64,000 nucleotides of DNA from positions 56,589,304-56,653,303 of the forward strand of contig CM050650.1 of the NCBI GenBank assembly GCA_027574665.1, given 5' to 3'. The notes beneath the pieces were generated by a model that did no database searches, was not told the origin of the DNA, and saw only the letters and a program-made list of their open reading frames with translations. The stretch comes from Rhynochetos jubatus. Its lineage: Eukaryota; Chordata; Aves; Eurypygiformes; Rhynochetidae. Positions 1-13,020 of the stretch are shown one piece after another; position 1 is the stretch's first letter, and every line of letters starts with the position of its first letter. The translations under genes and the position numbers were made by a program.

Positions 1-1634
1 TTTTCCACATTTTCAAATTGAAGTACCTTAACTAATCTCCTCGCAAATTATTCTATTTATTTTTATAGTGGCCATCTCAAGGGGTGGGGGCACACCAACC
101 CCACACACCAACACTCTTCATCCTCTCCCTGTAATATGCAGGGTGATAAAGGAAAGGAAAACGCATGTATGGTGTACATCTTACTTGCTCAACTACTGGT
201 TAGGACACAGACAGTAACTAGTGAGGTGGTACAGTTTCCATAGTGACTGTCTCATTGAAATGATCTATTTCTGGAATGCCATCAGAGATCACCGGTGTGG
301 TTAGAATGGAAGTGTTTTGCAATCAGGGTTGGCCATCAGCTAAGCAATGGAAGAATTCATTTCCCCAGGAATATTTTTGGGAAAATTAAGACATGTTGCA
401 AATGGCAGGAATATATCAAAATGTGCCTTGATTTACATTTCAATCCCATTTGTATTGGTAAGTATTACTGAGCCTATGAAACTGTGCTTTAAATAATTAT
501 GTCTCATGCTAACTATGACCAGCCATAAAAGTACTTATCACCCTTACAGTTCTGATGCAAAGCATTAACCTATGGCATTATTGCAGGATTCCTGACAATA
601 CCAGAGTAACAGATACTAAGCAAAAGCTGAGATTTTTGAAGAGCGACCACTGAATCTTGCTCCACTCCAACAATCCACCCGAGCATACCTAAGGATGTTT
701 CCCAAAGACATCACTTGGTCAAATTTAACCCAGAAGGTCAAAACACAAAAGCAATGTATTTGCTACATCTTTGTGATGTTTCCATTAGGGACCCCATTTC
801 TGCCAGACCCAGCCTTTTCCTACTTGCAAAGCCAGAGTTTATGGGAAACTAAAACATCTACTCTTTTCCACCACATAGAAATACTACATTTACTCACTCT
901 CAGTTTTAATTCTTACTCATCTTCATTGCTACAGAACTCCCTAGCAGAGCAGCCTAGAAGATGGATAACGAAGCTGAGTGAAAAACACTCTGAAAAGAAT
1001 TTTCACTTTTGCTAAAACCTGTTCTTCACTCTTTTTTTTTTTTTTTTTTTTTTTTTGTAAATCAGAAATGTATGACAAATTAAGTTGTGCTGTTTATATA
1101 TGTAAAACTATTGGGAGACTGACAAAGTAACTTATGATCCTTATGCTATCATTTCTCACTCAGTGCCAAATTCACCTACAGAGAAATACCCTAAGTTCCC
1201 AACGAGTCCAGTGCTGTTTCTTTCTACCTTTGCACTTCCTTCAGCCTGAACTTTTGCCTGCACCTTTGTTTTGCAACATACTGAGACAACACTGCTGTTC
1301 CAACAACGAAGTCCTTTCTTCAAATCTTTACAAGGGTTTTGGTTCAGGGACAGAGCTGATGCACAATGTCATTGCTTCCTTGGGTATTACCTCTCTAGGC
1401 ATCATGCTGAGTATCTTCTCATTTCATCACGTACACAATAAATGCCCATCTAATTACCAATCAGATACTAGGTTATATATTTAATGTGCAATAAACCAAG
1501 TGTTTGTTATAAATGGTGTGCCACTGGAAAACTCTTCAGTGAATAACTTAAAGGAAGGAAGGGGAAATTGAGGAAAACCCCTGAACTCCCAAAGCGTATG
1601 GTTCTGCAGACAAAAATCTCTTTCATTAGCTCAC
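1..1634 (-). other. IPCEF1 intron, partial (3' of the Ser-rich exon)
   Basis: No exon of the expected downstream IPCEF1 coding sequence (Lys-rich, EEMEKLYKSLE-like) can be found here. The stretch holds only AT-rich unique-looking sequence and a 25-T tract at 1032-1056. The small ORFs on either strand show no recognisable protein features. Confidence 0.7.
1032..1056. repeat. Poly(T) tract, 25 nt
   Basis: An uninterrupted run of T. On the minus strand it reads as a poly(A) tract, but no retroposed body is recognisable beside it. Confidence 0.95.
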
Positions 1635-2001
1635 CTTTGGCTAGTGATCTTTGTCCTGTTGCATCTGGCACAGCTAGACACTGTGTATCCAGCCCTAAAA
1701 AATAATTTTGGCATCCACCACTGGGTTCGGAAAACTGGACTTCCTGGCTTTCTGCTGCTTCTCCACAGTCTACTTCTGGCGGCTCATCGGAGTGAATCTG
1801 TACGCAGAAAGTTAAAGGCTGATCACCCTCTTCCATGGCAGAGCTGTTAACTAGGTCAAGCCAGGACTGCCTCTCAGGATAAACCACTTTGGACACCAAG
1901 GAAGAAGATGACTCTTGGGAGTTGAAAGTGCTTTCAGGAGAGGAGAGAGAACAAGATGCTTCACTTGACAGAGTCGAGGCAAAAGAAGACTTCTGCTGAT
2001 C
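1635..2001 (-). CDS. IPCEF1: IPCEF1 long Ser-rich exon
   Basis: The minus-strand acceptor ...TTTCTGGAAAGCAG opens in phase 0 with DQQKSSFASTLSSEAS, then a Ser-rich run and PERQSWLDLVNSS, AMEEGDQPLTFCVQIHS and a final VPDATGQRSLAK plus one base before the donor GTGAGC. It is 122 codons plus 1 nt. The EGDQPLTFCVQIHS part matches the E-(D/E)-GQP-(I/L)-TF-VQ-HS segment of vertebrate IPCEF1, and VPD near the end also aligns. The rest is low-conservation Ser/Glu-rich sequence, probably disordered. An alternative acceptor 6 nt further in (GGATCAG|CAG) would drop two residues and keep the frame. The next exons, which should encode the Lys-rich cytohesin-binding coiled-coil region (roughly 140 further residues in the mammalian protein), are outside the window. 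Confidence 0.9.
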
Positions 2002-5000
2002 CTGCTTTCCAGAAACAAATGGGGGAGAGGAGAAAAGAGAAAAATTATTTCCAAGTCATTCCTCTTCCTAGGTTCTAAATGTTATAGATATGCAGTTGAA
2101 ATGCTGACTAAAAATTGTTGTGTTCTGATTAATTATCCATCCAAAATAACCTGAGGTAGGGCAGCCAATCCCCTACAGAGCAGTACCTTCAGAAACTAAG
2201 CCACAGGAAAAGCAGAAGTAAAACAGATAAAAACCTGCCAATTCCTAGAAAAAGAAGACCAAGGTAAAACATTGTGTTGAATGTAGCCTTCTGTGCTAGG
2301 TCTCACATTCACCTCCACTGTTTATCTTCGCTTTATTGGTCTAATCAAGAATGCAGAAAAGAAACTCTGAATTAGCCATTGAACATGAAGTTGTTTTGAA
2401 GAATTCAGTAAATCCACCAATGTCATACCCACGGATAGACAGAAATGGGCCCAAGTTCTGAAGTACCTTGACCTTCTCAGCACACATACCTGGCCCATTC
2501 ACGGGACTAATCATTCACCAAGGCAAGAAGGCTGACAGGTATTACAATGACAAGTTAAGGGGGAACAGAAAAAACAAACATGGGGCAGAGGGCAGGAAAA
2601 GGGAAATGGTACAAGATTTGTGCTGCTCATTCAACTGCTAAGATTTATCTTTCAGCACATGAATGTGGAAAAGGACCCAAACTTCACTAGAAACATATCA
2701 GAAATCATTACGACACCCTAGGGCCCTCCATACTGCACTTGTCAACCTGCCTCAACAAGAACACATACAACCAGCTCTCAGACATCTAACAGTCATCATT
2801 AGAAGCTAGGAGTTGAATGACAGAGGGTATGACAGACGCACAATTCCATCTAAAGAAAGATTGAGAGAAAGATCAAAGTTTTTTAAAGTATTTAGCTTCC
2901 CAGACAAGAAAATAGATGCCTAGATCTTTGTCTACAACAGGCATTTACACTGATTGAGTTGTAGTATTAGCTGGTTAGCAAGAGACATGAGAACAACTAT
3001 CACTAGCCTGCTTCTTTGCCACCAAAGACCACTGAAAAGATGAGCCAAGAGAGTCAAATACATAAGTAATACTTCCATAATCATGCAAATATACATACAA
3101 ATACCCAGATGAGGATTAATTGACAGTAATAAATAAAGCAATGGAAAACAAGAGGAGACAAAGCTTTATAGAGAAGCTCTTAGCAGAAACTATCAAAAAT
3201 TTTGATGAGATCATCATGATATGAAAACCAGATTTCCTGTATCTGCTACTGCAGAAATTTACTTCTTCTGCAAATCATCTGTTACTGGACAATGCCAGAA
3301 TCAGAACACCAGACTTGATGGACCACAAATCTGTCAAGTTTAATTCCTCAAAACATGTAGAATAGATCTGTGTAAGGATTAAAACAGATGACGACTAAAC
3401 TGGAAGTACTGAAAATTACTGAGGTGGTGTTGTTAGGGAAACCTAGACAAGCTGCAAACATAATAAAGGGGACTAACCTGGAATACTAATTAATAACCTG
3501 GTAAGCTAGAAATAAGATGTATTCACATAAACCAACCTAATAGTGACATTTTTTTTTTTTGATTGTGACATGTAAAACTTGTGCAAATCAGTGTTGCTGC
3601 AATGTATACTACTTCCTACTTACACTAAAAAAAGCCAAGTAAATCTGGCTTCCTGTGCTTCTGATCTAGCTGTATCAGGTAGCTAGTAATCAATTCAGAA
3701 GATGAGGAAAACCAATAACAGATTGTGGGTCACCACTTGTTTGTAGCACTTTCTTCCCTTTTGTAAATTTTCAAAGCCATTCTTCCAAGACCATTCCACT
3801 GCAGGACCAAACATAATTTATATTCCTATTCATTGTGTTTCAGGTGTACTTTTGTTTTTAAAAAGGAAACCTTCACAAATGCACCCTAAAGCAAAGGACA
3901 AGGACATACTGTCATAAACTACATGTATGAGTAATAAAAACACCCTTGGGAACACAGGTGACCTGAAGCATTTCATATGAGAGCTCCTGTCACAAAGACA
4001 AATTGCTGAAGCTTTTGTACAGCCTAACAGAACAACCAAACAGTAAAAGCTCTTGCTCGCATGATGTGGATGGTCTTTTCTGGCATTTGTTCATGCAACA
4101 GAAAGTGCTACTGAAATGAAAACTCTGTTTCACCAAGTGAAATACATTTTTGTTTTTCTTTTCATTGTGTGTTAAATAAAAAAAAAAAAAAATGTGGGTG
4201 AGAATGAAGATGACTGCCAGAACATGTTTCTCTTTCTCTACATATGTATTGTGGGGTTTTTGTTTTGTTTTGTTTTTCTTTGGCATGACAAAAGTTTACC
4301 TAACTTACTCCAGTGGTTTCTTTGGAATTTTTGCAATCCATATAATAACAAATCTCTACTTGGGGACACTTTAAAAAGCAGATGCTTGAGCCAGCAGATC
4401 ATAAGGATTCCACTGAAGATCAGAGAGTCTCTAGGCATTCTTTAGAGAAAAATTATCACTATGAAACACCTCAACTGCTCTTTTGGGACTGCTGCAATCT
4501 CTTGTCTCAACATAGCTGCTGGTTTTGGAATAGTAGATCTATTCACATGTGGAGAAATTACTGCAGATGGTCAGCTTAACTTTTGTCCCACAGACGTTAA
4601 AGTTTGCTTGTTCATCACTTGGTTTTTTTTCCCATGATATCCAAAAGCATGCACAACCATAGAAACCTCATAATCCCTACTTTTTTCTTTTTCAAGTTTC
4701 AAAATGGTTTAGGTCAGCAGTGAACAGAACAACAAGCGAAAACTCCATGCTAGAAGTACAGCAAAGTGTTGGCTCTCTAACACGTAACAAAGCTTGCACC
4801 TGGGCGGTTATTAGTTTCCAGACTGATAGTTTTCAATCTGGAGTTGATGTCAAGAAGTTTGGAGACCTTTCTGCTTCAGATAAAGTTGGTTTGATTTTCC
4901 AAAATGTCCATAGCTCCTGATCCTTATTTTGCAAAGTCCTTTTGGTGCTCAGGAGGAAGAAGTGCAACTTTAATGAAAGATAAAAATAAAATGAAACCCA

Positions 5001-7264
5001 GACAAGCCTGTGGCATTCTAGCTGGGTTTCCAGGATAATCATCTCTTTCAGTAGCAATATGAAAAGATTCAAGTAGGCCTTTCAAAAGTGTTGTACCCAC
5101 AGAGTATCCAGCCAAATTCATCATATTTGGGACCTCATAGTTTGGTTCAAAAACTGCAGTGAATGAACTATCAGCAAGCAATATTTAACCAGCCTTCTCC
5201 AGAACAACCAAGAGCTCCACTCCTAGAATGGACTTCCCAGTGAAAGCTGTGCTTTACCAATGGTTTTCTTGCTCCAGTACTTGTCCAAAAGGGGAGGGGC
5301 ATCAAATTGGGTATTTAAAAGACAACTGACTTGCAGTCAGACAGCTCCATCAGTACCTAGCTGTTTCCTACCCACCACGTGAGCAAGCTGAGCACAGGGC
5401 TGACACATGGCAGCTGGAGCTTATTTCAATAGCCACTTCTGGAGTGAAAAGATGACAACTTGTCTGAGGAGACACTAACCTTTGCCCAGGGGGGAAGGGA
5501 TTTTAAGCTGGGGATGAGGAGAAGGTAGAGGTAGAGGCTGGAGGGAAGATAATCTTTAAGGGAAAGGCTGAGGAAACAGGACCCCTTGGCACATGCACCG
5601 TTGCCTGCCTCCCACACATCCCCTCCGAAAATATGGAGGCCAGCACTCCAGAAGAGCATATGGAAAGGCGACAACCAGAGATCGCCTCTGCAGCAACAGA
5701 CTGACAAGCAGCAGGAAGTCAGAAAAACAGAAAGCTAAAAAACAGCACCTGTTGAAAACTCATCATCTGGAAAAATGCACACATTCACTCAGAGGTGAGC
5801 AGACAGAAAAGACATCTACAGCCTCCTAAAGGCAAGCCACTGAGGTATAAAACTCAAGATGCTCCATTATCGACTCTCGGCCCAGAATAACTCTTGGAGA
5901 CATATTGCCAAGGTTCCTATTTTCTCCGATATTTATAGCCACTCGACCACATTTAACTTCCAGTTAATAAAGGCAGTAAAGAATCACGTCTTGCACAGCA
6001 GTGAACACCACGCATCCCCCGAGTGCCAGGTGGATCTTCATACAGTGATCAGTGATACATGACTGTTTTGGGAGTGGAAGCGAAGACTGACTTATCTGAC
6101 TGGAACAGAAAGGGGCAAGTGGGTGACAACATGACATACTCTCCCAGCTTTATGCGAGCTAATTAAAGATTGCCAATCAGACAACCCTGTGCATGACACC
6201 TCCTTTTAATATTGCCTGTGACCACGCAAGCTTCTCCAGCTTGTCTATATTTTTCAAATTTGTTCCTGCTTCACTGCCTCTGTGCCCACCCCAGCTACTG
6301 GATGTCATTTCAGCATGCCGTGCAGGAGCCTGTACCACAGCAATGGGGCAGCAGACACTTCCCTTCCATGAGCTGCAATAAGAGGATTTAGTACCAAGGT
6401 TTTTACTGCACACTCCTCGATATTAGCTTTCAGCTGGGGAAGGGAAAGGATAAAACTCAGGATTCCCATTTTCAGTTCATTACCAGCCCAAATAGGATTC
6501 CTCATTTCTAAACACAGAACTAGATAAACCTCGTAACTTAAAGCACGTGTAAGGGGCGATGAGATCAGTGGGAAAAGCAACAATATAGAAACAAGATTAA
6601 TAGAGCAATAAGTGGCTAATAATTAGGCAAGCCAATTTGATTAGACATATGAGGGTACATAGCACTTATTCTAATTTATGAAATGAAGCGAGGCAGGAAA
6701 GAATATTCTGGGCAAATACTCTACAGCAAGAGAAAAAAAATAGCATAGATTTTGGGAGGATGCCTATTTTCTTTTCTTATAGTCTATTTTTCAGGGGTAA
6801 AGAAATGATTCTATCACTGTTAAGAAGAGGCCTCTTTCCCTTCACTTCACTGCTAGAAAATCAGCTTCAAATTCAGCAGTCTTAAGAACAGCTCACTCAA
6901 ATAAATAAATACAAATCTGTTGGATGATGCCAGCAGGGTCACAAAAAGAAAGATGACTTGGGACTGATTAAAAAAAAAAAAAAAGTAGTACAAAAAACTA
7001 GGTTAAGACAGTGTGTTAAAAACCTGTGTAAAGAAAAGACACAGCATGTGTATGAAGTAGAGTGACATGTTCCTTTCTCCAGCAAGGTAAATATGACTCC
7101 ATCCCCTGTGGCGCTGGGGCCATCAGCACATCCTCATTTCATAGGTACACAGGGTGAACATTTCCAGTCGCTGTTTTAGGTTATTCTAAAAGGTCCACCA
7201 TCTCAAGAAAGTTTTGTTCCAACTGGCTAGCAACAAGAAACAAGCTAATTACTGTAACACTTAC
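2002..7264 (-). other. IPCEF1 intron, no gene seen
   Basis: This is 5.3 kb between two well-supported exons. It contains homopolymer tracts (T at 3549-3560, A at 4178-4192 and 6970-6984) and otherwise non-repetitive AT-rich sequence. ORFs of up to 98 codons overlap on both strands, carry no recognisable motif and are treated as chance. Confidence 0.7.
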
Positions 7265-7353
7265 CGAAGGAGGAGGTGGTAGCTGGACCGTGTAGGGGGG
7301 AGGTGGTGTGTCTGTTATTTCTGGATCATCATGTTCACTTTCACTGTAGCATT
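7265..7353 (-). CDS. IPCEF1: IPCEF1 exon, acidic CYSESE segment and proline-rich stretch
   Basis: The minus-strand acceptor TTTTCACCTCAG is followed by AA (completing Glu) and then CYSESEHDDPEI and TDTPPPPYTVQLPPPPS, ending in phase 0 before the donor GTAAGT. The (E)CYSESE-DPEI peptide directly after the PH domain is a distinctive IPCEF1 signature. The Ser residues in the acidic SESEHDD context look like casein-kinase-2-type sites (inference). The exon encodes two proline tetrads; the first is followed by Tyr, giving PPPY, a WW-domain-binding PPxY motif. My recollection of the mammalian protein is PPPPH at this place, so the Tyr may be lineage-specific. Length is 89 nt. Confidence 0.95.
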
Positions 7354-8156
7354 CTGAGGTGAAAATGAGGAAAAACAAAGTGTTAGATCAATACCCATTC
7401 ATTCCTCACAGTGCTGTGGTAAACAAAGATCACCAAGTAGCATGTTCTGGGATGAGGACCATGCTTTAACAAGTCAGTGTCTCCTACAGTGAAAATTAAC
7501 CACTTGTGGTGATACTACACTACCTCATGGCAAGACTTTTTGTCAAGTCAAAAAAATTGCTAATTTGCTATGGCAGGAAACACTAGGTGGCACTACTCTA
7601 GATAGCTTCACAAATAGGTTTGGAGTGGGCGGGTGGGTTTTTTCCTCCCTTTGCAGCCTTTAAAAGAAAGGCTGCATCATTTGTGGTGCAAATTAGGGAG
7701 ACCTCTTGCAAGTAGCAGATGCTGTTCCTTAATCTTTGTAACCAGTAAGTTTTCCTGGTACTAGCAACAGGCATTGGTGTTTTGGTTGCACTTTTGGAGA
7801 AAACAGATTGCTCGTATGGTGCTTTGAAAACCATAGAGTAGCCTCATGAGTCTTCTGCCACCACGATAACTCACATAGGCATGCTGTGCATCATAGCAGT
7901 ACACGTGCAGAGCTACTACTAAAAATAAACACAATCCTCTGGGACTATACACCCCAATTATTTCCTTTTTTTAATAAAAAGCAAGGTGATAGAGCCTTGG
8001 TATCTCTTGACAGGTGGCAGAGAGCCAGTCACGTTATTCCTTTCAACTACCTGTGTAGCAGGTGAAAGCATTTCCAGATGATTTTTAAAAGTGGATTAAA
8101 TGAAGTGAAAATCATTGATAAAATGGAACACAGAAAAGAGGAGGCAGTAAGTTGCT

Positions 8157-8225
8157 GGTTCCTATTCCCATGGCCTGGCTGTAACCACTGGGCAAGATCA
8201 CTTCCCTGTGCTAAGTCTCCCAGCA
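8157..8225 (+). mobile_element. Possible MIR-like remnant
   Basis: GGTTCCTATTCCCATGGCC followed by ACTGGGCAAGATCACTTCCC and CTGTGCTAAG resembles the B-box to core stretch of MIR. It is a weak call from order and spacing only. Confidence 0.33.
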
Positions 8226-8671
8226 CTCAGTAGCCTTTCACATTCAACCTTTATAGCAGCAAGTGCTGCATCCTGCCCTGCACCACGTGTGAAGGTTGAC
8301 AGCCCTCACCCCCAACCCAACTGAGCTGGGGACATGAAAAGTTGCAAAGAACTAGTCGAAGCTTAACAAGGACAACACAAGGGAGTGCCAGGCATCCCAA
8401 GAGCAGGGGCTGCCTCTGTGTTCTCCACAGGAGCCAACATTCTGTAACTGCCTCTCCCTCCACCAGCTGCACGCAGCAGCTTCTGCAGCCCAAGAGCAGC
8501 TGGGTCTTCCCTGGTGGAAGTAACCTCCCAGCTCCTTCGCCCCAAACGGGACTGTAAGAGCTGGACTTCATGGGCTCGCACCACTAGAAAACAGTGTGTT
8601 AGCATGTTGTCTGGGGAAATCACCTGTGGCTTTCTCATCTTTTAACTAAGTTAATTCCCTCACACTTTCTT

Positions 8672-8696
8672 TGGGGGTGTGGGGGGGGAGGGGAGG
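8672..8696 (+). other. G-rich block, possible G-quadruplex
   Basis: GGGGGTGTGGGGGGGGAGGGG contains enough G runs for a four-tract quadruplex with loops of 1-3 nt on the plus strand. IPCEF1 is transcribed from the plus strand as template, so the nascent RNA would be C-rich here. Confidence 0.55.
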
Positions 8697-10740
8697 CTTT
8701 AGTAACCACAGCATGAGGGGAACAAAGTTTTAAGAGAAAATAGTTTTATACACGAGAGAGAGGTTTCTAAAATGTTAACAATGTGAAACTTAAAAAGATT
8801 CATTGCTTTTTCTCCCTGTACTCTGCAGAATTATAGGGGGTTTAATAGCATAGCGGCCGTTGTGTTTACTGGAAATATGTGCTGGCACATCGTAACGTAA
8901 ATGATTGAGACTGGCTGCAATAAGGCCTATATCAAATTTTAAGGCTCTACTAATGCCTTCTTGAATAACTCCTACTGAAGAGCTTATTGTTTCTACAGCT
9001 CCCCTTTTAGGCATACAGATGAATTGAAAAAAGTATCAACAGCTGTTTCTGATACTCTAAATAGGCGAATGCAGGGGGAGAGTGGTGTTAAAATGCACAG
9101 AAAGTACATGAACACACAGGAACCACCATAATAAGAGCCAAGACCCTCCTGAAGAGTTATAGTGTGTGATACAGAGGGGAGAACCAGGTCAGCAGGAAGA
9201 GAAGTGGCTGTGGGTAACGACAGCATTTTTCTGAAACATAGAAGAGCCTCTGCAAGGTCTCGTCCACCCAGTTGCATCAGTGTGGTACTGAACCCATGCC
9301 CAAGGCAGCTACTGGAGCACCTGTGACAAAACACGCATGAAAAGAAGAAGAGGTGTTTGACACCAGAATTGGGGTGCCTTTTTCTGAAAGGGAAATGGGC
9401 CACCAGCATCAAAAGCTGCAGAAATCTTGGCTATGCTGTGCTTATTGCAGGGTAATTAGATAACCTGTAGAGGTTATTGAACAGATTATTTTGTCTTCCT
9501 CTAATATTTTTTTCATTCAGATTAGTGGGCTGAGTCTTTTTGAACTGTTTTATAATTCTCATCTCACCCAGCACAACCAATACTACATTTTTTGAGGCTT
9601 AAAAAAAAAAAAATTGTTTTTAGGTATGGAAGTTTGACCATCCTTATCTTCTATCAAACTCCTTCTTGGAGAAAACATGGACAACACCTTTGGACACTGA
9701 CTCCCTGAGTACAATTACCATGCAGTTCTTGCTGCACAGCCTAATACTCAATACAGCCCTTTATCCTAATTATCTCAGTCTGCTTTGATACAAAATTAGG
9801 TTCAAAGAGAAGACAGGTATTTTGGAGGAATGTGGGGGTATGGGAATTAACAAGTTTCCTAACAAGAAGTAAAGAGTAACCATCATTCTTCATAATGTCA
9901 GTTCCTTCACAACCTAAGCAGTTCTAAAAAAAGGCACAAGGTACCAATACTCTAAAAATGGAGGGTCAAAAGCTCATAAGATACATATTCCTCAGGTCAG
10001 AGTCCATCCCTGGTTTGCTAACATAATACATCCACAGTGCTTCTCATTTTAAATGAGCTCCCATCACGTGTCCTCAGCAGCAGCTTTTCCCAAGCACTCC
10101 AACGGGTGACTTGCTATGTTCTCTACCCAGATTTGGGATTCAAGTGCAGGTACCCTCCCACCAAAAAGTTCTGTTAGGTCAGCGTGCAAATTAAAACAAT
10201 AAATAAATAGCTTTCTACAGAACTTCTAAAATTATTAATTCCGCAATGAACTCTTGGGCTTGGCTGTGAAGGAAATTGTAGGCTTCAATACACCACCACC
10301 CCCAACACTGCTACTATTCAAACCCCCAGGAATGGAGGATCACGTTAGGGACAGGTCTACATGGCCCAAGGAGTTCCCAAGCTAGCAATCTCCTGGGCCG
10401 TAGCACAACTCCTGTAGTATACCTTACCAACTCAAAACCCAGAGTAACACAGCTGTTTCTCTTTGCACTTGGTAGGCTTAGCGAGCCAGCAAACTGCTGG
10501 GATTTAGTTACACACCTCTCACAAGATCACCGAGTGTCTCGCAGTGGCACGGTTTCTCAGCATTGTTTCTTTTTCAGTGATTACTCTGTGTTGTGTCGAT
10601 GTGGTTTCCCTGAGCTCAGTCACTAGACAGACCCAAGCTGACAATTTAAAAGAAAGAAAAGAACTGGCAAGTTTGCCCAAGCAAAAACTGTGAAGAACAT
10701 GGTGTAGTTTTACACACTGAAACCACCATTAGGAACATAC

Positions 10741-10802
10741 CTTCCTCATTCTTTCCATTGGGTGCCTGAGGGTCTACAGCCATCCCCAGCTTGCTTAGCC
10801 AC
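10741..10802 (-). CDS. IPCEF1: IPCEF1 exon, C-terminal PH helix and linker
   Basis: The minus-strand acceptor TTTCAAACACAG is followed by one base (G) completing Thr, then WLSKLGMAVDPQAPNGKNEE and a single G before the donor GTATGT. The Trp of WLSKL is the near-universal Trp of the PH C-terminal helix. The PH domain is therefore complete across four exons, from about residue 41 to 132 of the long form. The tail of the exon (DPQAPNGKNEE) is a less conserved hydrophilic linker. The 62-nt exon leaves phase 1 and the split codon becomes Glu (G|AA) with the next exon. Confidence 0.93.
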
Positions 10803-12779
10803 CTGTGTTTGAAACAGAGGGAATATAGGGTTAGGGATACTTGCATGCTGTTTGGACAGAATTTTGCCCCTTTCAGATGTGTTCTGCATTACCACATCTA
10901 TTTTCATTAAGTTGAAGACTAAATGTCAAAGTTTCATTCTATTTCTTAGACCATCTTCTAGAAAGGCACCAGTTGCCTAAATTCAAGTATTCCCCGTGGT
11001 GATCAGGACTAGTTTCTAGGGACATCATCTTTCCCTGATCCTGAAAAAAGCACTACTGGTGAAAGGAGGTGCATCTGCAGAAGCTAAAGGAAAAGTATGT
11101 GTGCTATAACACAATGTTAGTGGCTGTGTCTTGCTGTTGAGGTGTCATCTTTCCCGAGATGAAGGAAAAGGCATAGAGGCCATAGAATATATGTCAGCTG
11201 CCTTGGGCAAAGCTATCACTGCATAGTCTAAGAATCTAAGCCATTTAAACTAGATTTTCTGACCATTACATACTGCTTTCTTCAACCCCTATGTATTTTT
11301 GGTTTTAGTAAGTTGTACTTCCTGTGTTACTTTAAGCTATTAACGGGGGTTTCATTTCTCTTCCTAGGTGGCTGCATTTTTCTAGTGCTAGAAACAATCC
11401 CTAGATATAGTTTTTGTATGTTGTATTTGCCTGTAGATCATTCAGTTCTATATAGGTTTTCAAAAACTAACAACTAAAGAAGCTTAAGCTTTTCATATTA
11501 AAACTCAAGGTCTAAATAAGGAATGTAGGAAGGGCAGGATTTAAGATTCATAATTCTTGAAAAACATTGTGTCTGGTCTTGGTTCTCCTGAAACAATGAG
11601 AAATTTGCTGGTAAGATCAGTATCAAAGTAACTGGACTTTTACACTGCAGTGTGAACAACAGAGCCATGTAGCAATTCAAGCAAACAAGGTGTCATTTCC
11701 ATAAGACTGGATTGTTAACTTTCTTCGAACAGCTAATCATAACAGAATGATTATTTTTTTAATAAAACGATCTTAACAAAATAAAAGGTACACTAAAAAA
11801 GCCAGGATTTCATTAACCACAAGGTCGGAGAGATCACTAGTAACTGTATTGCAAGTAGCCAGGTAAAATTCAAGCCGCTAGCCAGCACCTGTTTACTTTT
11901 CATTTGTGCATGACAATGGCAAATACATGCTAAATTAATGAAGCAAATGACTTTATTAATAAATCCATTGTTGGTTTAATAGATATATATGCATGAAAAG
12001 TTACAAAAGGTCATGACCCGTCAAGCATTTATGCACACCAGTAACTCGACACACACGAACGCCCCAGTGAGTTCACTGGAACCACTCACATGCATATGTA
12101 TTTGAAGGGCTGGAGCCAAGAGAACAGATGTCTTTTAGTCTGTTTTGACATATGCGTGAGTATGCGTGTACTTTATGTATTAAATGCATGTATTTCATAT
12201 TTTGCCAATGAAAACATCAGCAGTTACAACAGTGAAGAATTAGTATTAGTGCAGTATAATGCAAGCTACTCTAACACTAGGCTACCTAGCTTTAAGCCAA
12301 AATTAAATTTACTCAAGAAATGGAGTTTGAAGAAAATCATTCAGGGGCATGGGAGCAGGGACACCTGCATAGATTTCAATCACTCACTCACATGAGACTA
12401 AACATTTCAAAAGTATCATTAAGACACTGAGAATTTCCAGCTGAGCTCCAAACTGGCTTCTAGCACTCACTAGCATCCTCCATTAGCTCTAATTTTCCTT
12501 TTCCTTCTCCCTAGATCCTTCCCTCTTCTCTCTCTCAACCAGGGTTACTGTCTCTACAAAAATATTCCTGTTCAGCACTCCCTCATTCTCAGTCATCCTC
12601 AGCCCATCTGCCTCAAGAACTTCTCACTCTGTTCAGGAGCTTTGGTAAGAAACACAGCGATACAGAGAGGGATGGTTATCTCCCCACCAGTATGCTCTGT
12701 GCTGCTCCAAGTTGCAAAGGGCAATATGTTTTTTCCATCTATACTTACTTGTACGCATCTATAGAATACAGATTTATGA

Positions 12780-12799
12780 ATATATATATATATATATAT
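12780..12799. repeat. TA dinucleotide microsatellite
   Basis: About ten uninterrupted AT/TA units. Confidence 0.95.
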
Positions 12800-12914
12800 G
12801 CATGTGCACTACTGTAGTATTGTACATTCTGCACTTATAGCCCTTTGAAAGGTCACATGTTCTCACAACCTCTATCCTTTTCTGTTGTGGTAAATATGTA
12901 TAAGGTCTCTAGTT

Positions 12915-13020
12915 TATAGAGGGAAAGAACAGTCAATGTCATATGAAGAATCTCACAAAGGTCACCAGCAGAGCCATGATTAAAATCCTGACTTGACTAC
13001 CATAGGAGCTCTCTTCCCAT
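12915..13020 (-). mobile_element. MIR-like SINE remnant
   Basis: The plus strand reads TTTATAGAGGGAAAGAACAG, then CACAAAGGTCACCAGCAGAG, then TTAAAATCCTGACTTGACTAC. This follows the order of a reverse-complemented MIR core: 'tttacagaggggaaactgag', 'cccaaggtcacacagc', 'ggattaaaatcctg'. Identity is modest, as expected for such an old family. Confidence 0.55.

Larger units (their letters stand above)
7354..10740 (-). other. IPCEF1 intron
   Basis: This 3.4 kb intron contains a possible MIR-like fragment near 8157-8225, a G-rich block at 8672-8696 and an A tract at 9601-9613. No coding exon is supported. The 139-codon minus ORF at 8993-9412 has no family features. Confidence 0.7.

Noticed and set aside
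8993-9412. 139-codon minus-strand ORF
   Set aside because: It has random-looking composition and no conserved motif. The exons on either side join in phase without it.
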